Shown: positions 1-4,785 of the stretch, piece by piece
How positions within the stretch are numbered: position 1 is the stretch's first letter
Layout: every line of letters begins with the position of its first letter
Origin: an uncultured Collinsella sp.
Lineage (GTDB): Bacteria; Actinomycetota; Coriobacteriia; Coriobacteriales; Coriobacteriaceae
Assembly (NCBI GenBank): GCA_900555955.1
Contig: USNA01000093.1
Coordinates: forward strand, 1 to 5,128
Direction of reading: 5' to 3'
Length of the DNA: 5,128 nucleotides
Notes under the pieces: generated by a model
What the model was told of the DNA's origin: nothing
Databases searched by the model: none
The model's input: only the letters and a program-made list of their open reading frames with translations
Position numbers and translations under genes: made by a program

Positions 1-3
1 CGA

Positions 4-1164
4 CTACGCCAGCCCGTTCTTAGCCTCGGCGCCAGACTCGTAGCCGGCCTCGTCGCGCTCCACGTCCGGGTTGACAGTGCAGGAGATGCGCTTGCCAAAC
101 ATAATGCCGTTCAGGCAGCGTAGGCAGCCAATGCAGGGGCGGATGTCGTCGGCGTTGCCGGCAGCGGCCTTGTTGCAGAACTCGGCATCGCACAGATTGG
201 CGCGGCCCATCATGCAGATGTCGGCAGCGCCGTCCTCGATCAGCTCCTCGGCAATCCAGGCCTCGTTGATGCGCCCAACGGTGGCGACAGGAATGTTGAC
301 GTGCTTTTTGATCTCGCGCGAGCAGGCGGCGTGCGAGGCCTGCCGAGTACCGGCGGCGGGAATTGCGGAGCCGCGCTTGATGGTGGTACCACCCGACACA
401 TGAATCATGTCGACGCCGGCCTTCTCCAGGCGACGCGAAACGTAGATCATGTCGTTGAGGGTCAGGCCGCCATCGGTGTACTCGTCGCCCGAGATACGGA
501 CGTCGATGATAAAGTCCTTGCCGCAGCGCTCGCGAATCTCGGCGATGACCTCGAGCAAGAAGCGCATACGGGCGTCGAGCGAGCCGCCGTACTCATCGGT
601 ACGCTTGTTATAGAGCGGGGTCAAAAAGCCGCCGAGCATGCCGTGGGCGTGTGCCGCATGGACCTCGACGCCATCGACACCGGCCTTCTGCATACGCACG
701 GCAGCGTCACCGAACTGATGCGTGAGCTCGTGGATCTCATCCACCGTAATGGGGCGCGGCGCCTCGCGGGCATAGGACGGACCCACAAAGGACGGAGCGA
801 TCAGGCGCGGCGTGCCCGGAATGTTAAAGGCCATGTAGGCGGGGTGGAAGAGCTGCGGCATGATCTTGCAGCCATACTCGTGGACGGCCGCGGCGAGCTT
901 TTCCCAGCCGGGGATAAACGTGTCATCGTAGCAGCACATGTCACCCGGCAGATAGGTATAGGTGGGCTCGACCGTCACGACCTCGGTAATGATGAGGCCC
1001 ACGCCGCCCTTGGCGCGGGCACGGTAATGATCGACCAGATCGTCGGTCACATAGCCATGATCGGCAAGGTTGGTAGACACCGGCGGCATAAAGACGCGGT
1101 TCTTGACCTCGGTCGTACCGACCTTGATCGGGCTAAAGAGCATCGGGTAGGCGGAGGACTCCAT
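4..1164 (-). CDS. Old Yellow Enzyme-family NAD(P)H-flavin oxidoreductase with a Fe-S cluster motif (short, single-domain form)
   Basis: A 386-residue TIM-barrel flavin reductase of the OYE / 2,4-dienoyl-CoA reductase / enoate reductase group, which reduces activated C=C bonds using FMN. The ATG at 1164 is chosen over an in-frame start 27 codons upstream because AAAGGAAG sits just before it and MLFSPIKVG is the usual family N-terminus. Visible landmarks are MPPVSTN (26-32), QLFHPAY (104-110), the substrate-binding pair H169/H172 in EVHAAHAHG, NKRTDEYGG (186-194), R223, VGR (296-298) and the FMN-phosphate loop MMGR (318-321). A cluster motif C344-x2-C347-x2-C350-x11-C362 follows. FadH, TMADH and BaiCD relatives (about 640-670 residues) continue into an FAD/NAD(P)H domain, but this protein stops 24 residues after the last Cys. 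The Tyr usually found soon after HxxH is not in place (AHAHGML). Substrate unknown; an electron-donor partner might lie beyond position 1. Confidence 0.9.
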   Translation of the reverse strand: MESSAYPMLFSPIKVGTTEVKNRVFMPPVSTNLADHGYVTDDLVDHYRARAKGGVGLIITEVVTVEPTYTYLPGDMCCYDDTFIPGWEKLAAAVHEYGCKIMPQLFHPAYMAFNIPGTPRLIAPSFVGPSYAREAPRPITVDEIHELTHQFGDAAVRMQKAGVDGVEVHAAHAHGMLGGFLTPLYNKRTDEYGGSLDARMRFLLEVIAEIRERCGKDFIIDVRISGDEYTDGGLTLNDMIYVSRRLEKAGVDMIHVSGGTTIKRGSAIPAAGTRQASHAACSREIKKHVNIPVATVGRINEAWIAEELIEDGAADICMMGRANLCDAEFCNKAAAGNADDIRPCIGCLRCLNGIMFGKRISCTVNPDVERDEAGYESGAEAKNGLA

Positions 1165-1177
1165 ACAGGCTTCCTTT

Positions 1178-1258
1178 CGTTTGAGCCGCTCGGCGGCAGT
1201 TGCTAACACACCTATCGTATCAGCAACTGCCGCATCCGCAGTCAAACATGCTCAAACG
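1178..1258. repeat. Two nested perfect inverted repeats upstream of the flavin reductase gene
   Basis: The inner pair is GCGGCAGTTGCT (1193-1204) and AGCAACTGCCGC (1222-1233), 12 bp each with a 17-nt spacer. The outer pair is CGTTTGAGC (1178-1186) and GCTCAAACG (1250-1258), 9 bp each. No T-run follows on either strand, so this is not a rho-independent terminator. The inner arms are about 29 bp apart centre to centre, close to three helical turns, which suits an operator bound by a dimeric repressor. In any transcript reading through from the Cys-rich gene, the same sequence could fold into a long hairpin ending just before the ribosome binding site. The repeats are directly visible; the operator role is inferred. 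Confidence 0.7.
1207..1245 (-). promoter_or_regulatory. Candidate promoter of the flavin reductase gene (extended -10)
   Basis: On the minus strand TGA-TACGAT (hexamer at 1214-1219) matches an extended -10 element. TTGACT at 1240-1245 is a good -35 sequence, but the 20-bp spacing is longer than ideal, so the extended -10 would have to compensate. Transcription would begin near 1207, about 43 nt before the ATG. The right arm of the 12-bp inverted repeat (1222-1233) lies inside the spacer and the left arm (1193-1204) just after the predicted start, as expected for a repressor-controlled promoter. This is inferred from sequence only. Confidence 0.35.
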
Positions 1259-1266
1259 CCGGTCGG

Positions 1267-1467
1267 CTAATGAATACCGCGGCCCAAATCTTCGGCGATT
1301 TTGTCTACGCCTTTAAGCGCGGCGCACGTCTTTTTGTTGGAGCAATGCCCCGTGCAAACGCCACCCTGGGCGCAGTCGGCGCAAGTGCCCTTGCGGTAGA
1401 TGCGCACGCATACCGCGACAAACGCAATACCGATAACAGCCAGTACAACAATATCGATAGGTGCCAT
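1267..1467 (-). CDS. FeoB-associated Cys-rich membrane protein
   Basis: A 66-residue protein with one N-terminal membrane segment (about residues 4-23, IDIVVLAVIGIAFVAVCVRI). A short basic patch (RIYRK) follows, then a Cys-rich tail C29-x2-C32-x5-C38-x3-C42-x5-C48 and a polar C-terminus. This is the typical build of the small FeoB-associated Cys-rich membrane proteins found downstream of feoB in many Firmicutes and Actinobacteria. The basic residues after the membrane segment predict that the cysteines face the cytoplasm, where they could bind iron or another metal near the transporter; the exact role is not established. The start is well supported by GAGGAGG 7 nt upstream of the ATG. The gene lies 175 bp after feoB, beyond a strong terminator, so it probably has its own promoter or relies on partial read-through. 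Confidence 0.85.
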   Translation of the reverse strand: MAPIDIVVLAVIGIAFVAVCVRIYRKGTCADCAQGGVCTGHCSNKKTCAALKGVDKIAEDLGRGIH

Positions 1468-1481
1468 AGCAAGCCTCCTCT

Positions 1482-1525
1482 AGTTAACCATCACTTACTT
1501 TACCCCATTCTCCACCTACCAAAAA
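1482..1525 (-). promoter_or_regulatory. Candidate weak promoter and AGTTAACCA motif before the Cys-rich protein gene
   Basis: The 9-mer AGTTAACCA at 1482-1490 also occurs at 4643-4651, and inverted at 4682-4690, in the feoA control region. A possible -10 element TAAAGT (1497-1502) with a poor -35 TTTTTG (1520-1525) at 17 bp would start transcription near 1490, on top of the motif. The shared 9-mer is directly visible. Its role as an operator linking this gene to the feo promoter is inferred, and the promoter hexamers are weak. Confidence 0.25.
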
Positions 1526-1586
1526 GGGACAGGTTAATTTTGGTCGGTTTTATCTGCGGAAACGTCACATCTCCCCCACCAAAAAG
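1509..1586. repeat. Short repeat-like stretch between feoB and the Cys-rich gene
   Basis: ACCAAAA (1518-1524) and TTTTGGT (1538-1544) form a 7-bp inverted repeat around GGGACAGGTTAA. The 9-mer ACCAAAAAG occurs at 1518-1526 and again at 1578-1586, preceded both times by a C-rich run (CTCCACCT and CTCCCCC). The segment looks like a small dispersed or REP-like intergenic element. With one window I cannot show that it is repeated elsewhere. No gene is supported here; the 64-codon minus-strand reading frame across it runs out of the feoB tail and has no convincing start. Confidence 0.3.
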
Positions 1587-1613
1587 CCCGAGTGTCGCTG
1601 GGACACCCGGGCT
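1581..1613 (-). terminator. Rho-independent terminator after feoB
   Basis: On the minus strand AGCCCGGGTGTC pairs with GACACTCGGGCT across a 5-nt loop, a 12-bp stem with one G-U pair, followed at once by a T-run (TTTTT, including the last stem base). It begins 29 bp after the feoB stop codon. It should end most feo transcripts before the Cys-rich protein gene. Confidence 0.9.
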
Positions 1614-1642
1614 CGTGGAAAGGGGCTGGTCCTTATTCGGAC

Positions 1643-3970
1643 TTAAGCGGAAACTGCGGCGGAAGCTGTGTTGGTCTCGTCCTCGTCGGTCCATGCATGC
1701 TTGGGCATGGGACGGAAGATCTGGAAGAGCATCGCAACCAGCAGCACGATGGCCACAACCGTCCAGATACCAAACTGTCCAAGAACAAGCAGGTTATAGA
1801 ACTGGTTAATGAACAGGCCGATAACCCAAGCGAAGGCGCACTCGTAACCGATGGCAATCGCAGTCCATTTGCCCGAGTCCATCTGGTTGCGGATAGTGCC
1901 CATGGCGGCAAAGCACGGGGCGCATAGCAGGTTGAAGGCACCGAAGGCCACGCAAGCGCCCATGGTGGGGAACATGCCGGCAAACGCGGACCACAGGCTC
2001 GGGTCGGTCTCGGCGGCGTCGGCCACGGACAGCAGCGAACCGGCGGTGGCGACGACGTTCTCCTTAGCAACAAGGCCGGAGACAGTCAGTGCAGTAGCCT
2101 GCCAGGTGCTAAAGCCGAGCGGGGCGAAGATCCAAGCGACCAGGTTGCCGAGCATGGCAAGCACGGAGTAGTCCATAAACTCCTCGGGAATGCCGTCCAT
2201 CGCAGGCAGGAAGCCAAAGGAACCGTTGTAGCTACCAAAGTTGGACAGGAACCAAACCACGACAGTGGACGCGAAGATGACCGTGCCGGCCTTCTTGATA
2301 AAGGCCCAGCAGCGCTCCCACACGTGCAGCGCCCAAGAGCGGATCGCCGGGAAGTGGTAGGCAGGAAGCTCCATAACAAACGGCGTCGGACGACCGGCAA
2401 AGAGCTTAGTCTTCTTGAGCATGAGGCCCGAAGCGATGACGGCAAAGACGCCCAGGAAGTAGAAGAGCGGGCTGATCCACGCGGCGGTGGTGGAAGAATC
2501 GCCGATGATGGAACCCATGAGCAGGGCAATGATCGGCAGCTTGGCACCACAGGGAATAAACGTGGTGGTCATGACCGTCATGCGGCGGTCCTTCTCGTTC
2601 TCGATGGTCTTGGTGGCCATGACGCCGGGGACGCCGCAGCCCGAGGACACGAGCATGGGGATAAAGGACTTACCGGACAGGCCAAAGCGGCGGAACACGC
2701 GGTCCATGATAAAGGCGACGCGGGCCATGTAGCCGCAGTCCTCCAGGAAAGACAGCATCACAAAGAGCAGGAACATCTGCGGGACGAAGCCGAAGATGGC
2801 GCCCAGGCCGCCGACGATGCCGTCACAGACCAGCGAATCGACCAGGCCGCCGTCCTCGGTGCCGCCCGCCACGAGGGCATCGTGCACCACGGTGGTGATG
2901 CCGGGGACATAGGGGCCATACTCCGCTGGTTCAACCGAATCGGCGTTATCGCCCGCAGCCTCGACGGCTGCATCGTAGGCGTCGCGACCCTGGCCGAGCA
3001 CGTACCAGCCGTCGGTGCCGAAGAGCTGGTCGTTGGTGAAGTCGGTCACCGTGCCGCCCAGGGTGGAAACGGCGATGTAGTACACGCAGAACATGATGAC
3101 AACGAAGATCGGCAGGCCCAGAATACGATTGGTAACCACGCGGTCGATCTTCTCGGAGGTGCTCATCTTGGCAGGAGCCTTGGTCATGCACTCGTCGATG
3201 ATGTGAGCGATCACGCCATAGCGCTCACCGGTGATGATGGACTCGGCGTCGTCGTCGCAATCCTGCTCGCACTGGGCGACCAGCTGCTCCACGCGAGCGG
3301 CCTTCTCCTTCGTGAGGTTGATGAGTTTGCAGGCGTCTGCATCACGCTCGAACAGCTTAACGGCGTAATAGCGGCGCTTGTTGGCGGGAACGCTCGCCGG
3401 AAGGTTGTTCTCGATGTGGTCCAGAACGTCCTCGATGGAGGAGTCGAACTTGTGCTCCGGCACCTGGCCCTTGGAAGCAGCGGACTTCTTGACCTGCTCG
3501 AACAGCTCCTTGATGCCCTTGTTCTTAAGGGCCGAGATCATCATAACCGGGCAGCCGAGCTTCTTGGAAAGCTTGTCCGTGTCGATCTTGTCGCCGTTCT
3601 TCTCGACCAAATCGGCCATGTTGAGGGCGACGACCACGGGCAGGCCGGTCTCGATGACCTGAAGCGCCAGGTACAGGTTGCGCTCGAGGTTGGTGGCATC
3701 GACAACCTGGACGACAACATCGGGCTCGCCGCTCATGAGGTAATCGCGCGAGCACTGCTCCTCGGGGCTGTAGGGGGAAAGCGAGTAGATGCCGGGGAGG
3801 TCCGTGATGGTAAAGTTCTTGTCGCTTAGGAGCTTGGCCTCCTTTTTCTCAACCGTGACGCCGGGCCAGTTGCCAACGTAGCCGTTGGCGCCGGTGATCA
3901 GGTTGAAAAGCGTGGTCTTGCCGCAGTTGGGGTTACCCGCCAGCGCGACATGGATCTGAGAATCCGCCAT
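1643..3970 (-). CDS. feoB: Ferrous iron transport protein B (FeoB), GTPase-coupled permease
   Basis: A full-length 775-residue inner-membrane Fe(II) transporter. The N-terminal G domain shows G1 GNPNCGKT (12-19, with N15 at the position of the potassium-coordinating Asn of studied FeoB proteins), the switch I region NWPGVT (34-39), G3 DLPG (57-60), G4 NMAD (117-120) and G5 SA (146-147). A helical linker domain spans roughly 170-275. The membrane part begins near 283 and includes the FeoB core segments SGCGVPGVMATKTIE (443-457) and FIPCGAKLPI (471-480), with Cys445 and Cys474 in the presumed permeation path, and LLCAPC (681-686). Between the first two membrane segments lies a roughly 75-residue, acidic, probably extracytoplasmic loop (about 307-384) that seems longer than usual. 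The tail after the last membrane segment is short and polar. The ATG at 3970 follows GAAGGA. The gene lies 123 bp after feoA and is closed by a terminator. Confidence 0.97.
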   Translation of the reverse strand: MADSQIHVALAGNPNCGKTTLFNLITGANGYVGNWPGVTVEKKEAKLLSDKNFTITDLPGIYSLSPYSPEEQCSRDYLMSGEPDVVVQVVDATNLERNLYLALQVIETGLPVVVALNMADLVEKNGDKIDTDKLSKKLGCPVMMISALKNKGIKELFEQVKKSAASKGQVPEHKFDSSIEDVLDHIENNLPASVPANKRRYYAVKLFERDADACKLINLTKEKAARVEQLVAQCEQDCDDDAESIITGERYGVIAHIIDECMTKAPAKMSTSEKIDRVVTNRILGLPIFVVIMFCVYYIAVSTLGGTVTDFTNDQLFGTDGWYVLGQGRDAYDAAVEAAGDNADSVEPAEYGPYVPGITTVVHDALVAGGTEDGGLVDSLVCDGIVGGLGAIFGFVPQMFLLFVMLSFLEDCGYMARVAFIMDRVFRRFGLSGKSFIPMLVSSGCGVPGVMATKTIENEKDRRMTVMTTTFIPCGAKLPIIALLMGSIIGDSSTTAAWISPLFYFLGVFAVIASGLMLKKTKLFAGRPTPFVMELPAYHFPAIRSWALHVWERCWAFIKKAGTVIFASTVVVWFLSNFGSYNGSFGFLPAMDGIPEEFMDYSVLAMLGNLVAWIFAPLGFSTWQATALTVSGLVAKENVVATAGSLLSVADAAETDPSLWSAFAGMFPTMGACVAFGAFNLLCAPCFAAMGTIRNQMDSGKWTAIAIGYECAFAWVIGLFINQFYNLLVLGQFGIWTVVAIVLLVAMLFQIFRPMPKHAWTDEDETNTASAAVSA

Positions 3971-3990
3971 TCAATCCTTCTTCCTTGTGT

Positions 3991-4016
3991 GCCCGCGCTG
4001 CTTTCTCCGCGCGGGC
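3991..4016 (-). other. GC-rich hairpin in the feoB leader
   Basis: A perfect 8-bp inverted repeat, GCCCGCGC (3991-3998) and GCGCGGGC (4009-4016), with a 10-nt loop. On the minus strand it ends 20 nt before the feoB ATG, just ahead of the ribosome binding region (AAGGAAGAAGGA). No T-run follows, so it is not a typical terminator. It could stabilise a processed feoB mRNA end or affect translation start. The repeat is seen directly; the role is a guess. Confidence 0.5.
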
Positions 4017-4019
4017 TGG

Positions 4020-4068
4020 ATAATGTGCTTCAAAGTTGCTGCATTAAGTTAGAAATACCTAACTTAAT
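4020..4068 (-). promoter_or_regulatory. Dyad between feoA and feoB resembling a DtxR/IdeR box, with possible internal promoter
   Basis: ATTAAGTTAG (4043-4052) and CTAACTTAAT (4059-4068) form a perfect 10-bp inverted repeat with a 6-nt spacer; CTGC and GCAG extend it across a 2-nt bulge. Each arm contains TTAAGTTAG, which differs at one base from the TTAGGTTAG half-site of the DtxR/IdeR consensus. Read as a 19-mer, 4044-4062 matches that consensus at 14 of 18 non-central positions, and an overlapping reading at 4049-4067 matches 12. A weak internal promoter (TTAATG at 4042-4047, 16 bp, CATTAT at 4020-4025) would overlap the dyad at its -35. In a DtxR-type system, metal-loaded repressor would shut off feoB expression. 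The dyad is certain; the regulator and promoter are inferred. Confidence 0.5.
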
Positions 4069-4093
4069 CTGCAGAAATATACGCCGCGAGCCC

Positions 4094-4315
4094 TTACTGG
4101 ACCTCGACGACGGCCGCCTCCTCCTTGCGGATGGAAAGCTCGTAGCCGCGCACGTTGATCTCGACCGGATCACCGAGCGGTGCAACCTTTACGACCTTGA
4201 ACGAAGTGCCCTTGATGAGCCCCAGGTCCATAAGGTGGCGGCGAAGCGCACCCTCACCGTGAAGCTTGACGATGGTAGAGCTCTCGCCCACCTTAACGTC
4301 ACCCAACGTCTTCAT
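4094..4315 (-). CDS. feoA: FeoA-type ferrous iron transport protein (second copy, next to feoB)
   Basis: A 73-residue FeoA-domain protein, the usual length for a stand-alone FeoA. The family pattern is clear: an N-terminal strand (LGDVKVGESSTIVKL), the helix with RRHLMDLGLIKGTSFKV (25-41), then strands PVEINVRGYELSIRKEEA (50-67) of the SH3-like barrel. FeoA proteins are cytoplasmic partners of FeoB needed for efficient Fe(II) uptake, probably by acting on its G domain. The ATG at 4315 is preceded by AAGGGGGACAAGAGG, which serves as the ribosome binding region. It follows the other feoA after 39 nt, so the two are almost certainly co-transcribed. The 123-bp gap to feoB is long for an operon and holds the DtxR-like dyad. 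Confidence 0.93.
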   Translation of the reverse strand: MKTLGDVKVGESSTIVKLHGEGALRRHLMDLGLIKGTSFKVVKVAPLGDPVEINVRGYELSIRKEEAAVVEVQ

Positions 4316-4354
4316 CCTCTTGTCCCCCTTTCGGTTTTTATCAAATGCTGCAGA

Positions 4355-4597
4355 CTAACCGACAGTCATGATGTGCATGGCAACCTTGGAATCGATGCCA
4401 AAGCGTGCGCCCAGCACCGTGACGATGATATTGGCGCCGCTCGAGCTCACCACGTGGATTTCGTTGCCCTCGACAAAGCCAAGGTCCTTGAGGTGGTGTT
4501 TCATGTCCTCATTGCCCTTTACACGAGACACGCGCACGGTTTCGCCCGCTTTTACCATCGAAAGCGGCATGGCCGGCATCTGCGGTCCGCAAGACAT
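4355..4597 (-). CDS. feoA: FeoA-type ferrous iron transport protein (first copy, N-terminal Cys/Met extension)
   Basis: An 80-residue FeoA-domain protein and first gene of the iron locus. The core matches the family: PLSMVKAGETVRVSRV (11-26), the helix MKHHLKDLGFVEGNEIHVV (32-50), then ANIIVTVLGARFGIDSKVA (55-73), with the usual R-F-G/I-x-x-x-V-A ending. It begins with an unusual stretch MSCGPQMPAMPLSM containing one Cys and four Met, which could bind metal or be an unstructured tail. The ATG at 4597 is supported by TTAGGAG 8 nt upstream. It shares little sequence with the downstream FeoA beyond the family pattern, so the two are old paralogues rather than a recent duplication. They may have different partners or roles at FeoB. 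Confidence 0.93.
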   Translation of the reverse strand: MSCGPQMPAMPLSMVKAGETVRVSRVKGNEDMKHHLKDLGFVEGNEIHVVSSSGANIIVTVLGARFGIDSKVAMHIMTVG

Positions 4598-4639
4598 GAG
4601 TGGCTCCTAACGTCAGTTCGTCCTCAACATCGACGCGAT

Positions 4640-4693
4640 AAAAGTTAACCACGTCTATGTTCGCTTTAGTAAACTAGCACGTGGTTAACTTTT
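4640..4693. promoter_or_regulatory. Long perfect inverted repeat in the feo operon control region (candidate operator)
   Basis: AAAAGTTAACCACGT (4640-4654) and ACGTGGTTAACTTTT (4679-4693) are perfect 15-bp inverted arms with a 24-nt spacer. One arm lies between the candidate -35 and -10, and the other falls about 10-24 nt after the predicted start, so a protein bound to both could block or loop out the promoter. Each arm contains the GTTAAC palindrome. A small odd palindrome TTTAGTAAA (4665-4673) overlaps the -10. The arms share only GGTTA with a DtxR box and do not look like a Fur box, so the regulator is unknown. T-rich flanks exist on both sides, but a 24-nt loop and AT-rich stem make a terminator less likely. 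Confidence 0.65.
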
Positions 4694-4699
4694 TGGAAA
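4664..4699 (-). promoter_or_regulatory. Candidate promoter of the feo operon (extended -10)
   Basis: On the minus strand TTTCCA (4694-4699, four of six to the -35 consensus) is followed after exactly 17 bp by TAGTTT (4671-4676), preceded by TGC, giving an extended -10. Transcription would start near 4664, leaving a leader of about 67 nt before the first feoA. The 15-bp arm at 4679-4693 fills nearly the whole spacer. Of the sites scanned between the upstream terminator and the feoA start, this was the best candidate, but the -10 hexamer itself is only three of six. Confidence 0.4.
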
Positions 4700-4740
4700 G
4701 GGTCCCCATTCAGATTTCGAAAAAGTTTCCTATATGAAAC

Positions 4741-4778
4741 AAAAGGGCGCGGCAAAGAGCTGTCCTTTGCCGCGCCCT
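4741..4778 (-). terminator. Rho-independent terminator after the HPr-like gene
   Basis: On the minus strand AGGGCGCGGCAAAG pairs perfectly with CTTTGCCGCGCCCT over 14 bp around a 7-nt loop, followed by TTTTGTTT. It begins 7 bp after the HPr-like stop codon. A second, much weaker hairpin with a T5 tail (GTTTC at 4736-4740 pairing with GAAAC at 4725-4729) follows directly and may act as a backup. Together they separate the HPr-like gene from the feo operon. Confidence 0.93.
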
Positions 4779-4785
4779 GTCATGT

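Noticed and set aside
301..1206. Long plus-strand reading frame (301 codons) across the flavin reductase gene
   Set aside because: It is antisense to a clearly conserved OYE protein, has no recognisable domain or ribosome binding site, and its composition is that expected from the reverse frame of GC-rich codons.
1165..1245. Upstream start giving a 413-residue flavin reductase
   Set aside because: The extra 27 residues would cover the inverted-repeat promoter region and lack similarity to the family; the ATG at 1164 has a good ribosome binding site.
1500..1694. A 64-codon minus-strand frame crossing the feoB end, the terminator and the repeat-like stretch
   Set aside because: It runs through a strong terminator hairpin, has no ribosome binding site, and its first part is an alternative frame of the feoB tail.
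1633..2550. Other minus-strand reading frames overlapping the feoB 3' half
   Set aside because: Out-of-frame Arg/Ser/Pro-rich translations of feoB; no family features and no start signals.
2324..3829. Long plus-strand reading frame (501 codons) across feoB
   Set aside because: It is a shadow of feoB: rich in Asp, Gly, His and Ala with no domain pattern, and feoB itself shows all expected motifs on the other strand.
4316..4354. Gap between the two feoA genes examined for a promoter or hairpin
   Set aside because: Only a ribosome binding region is visible in these 39 nt; nothing else stands out.
4640..4693. Reading the 15-bp inverted repeat as a bidirectional terminator
   Set aside because: The loop is 24 nt, the stem is AT-rich at its base, and a much better terminator already closes the HPr-like gene at 4741-4778.
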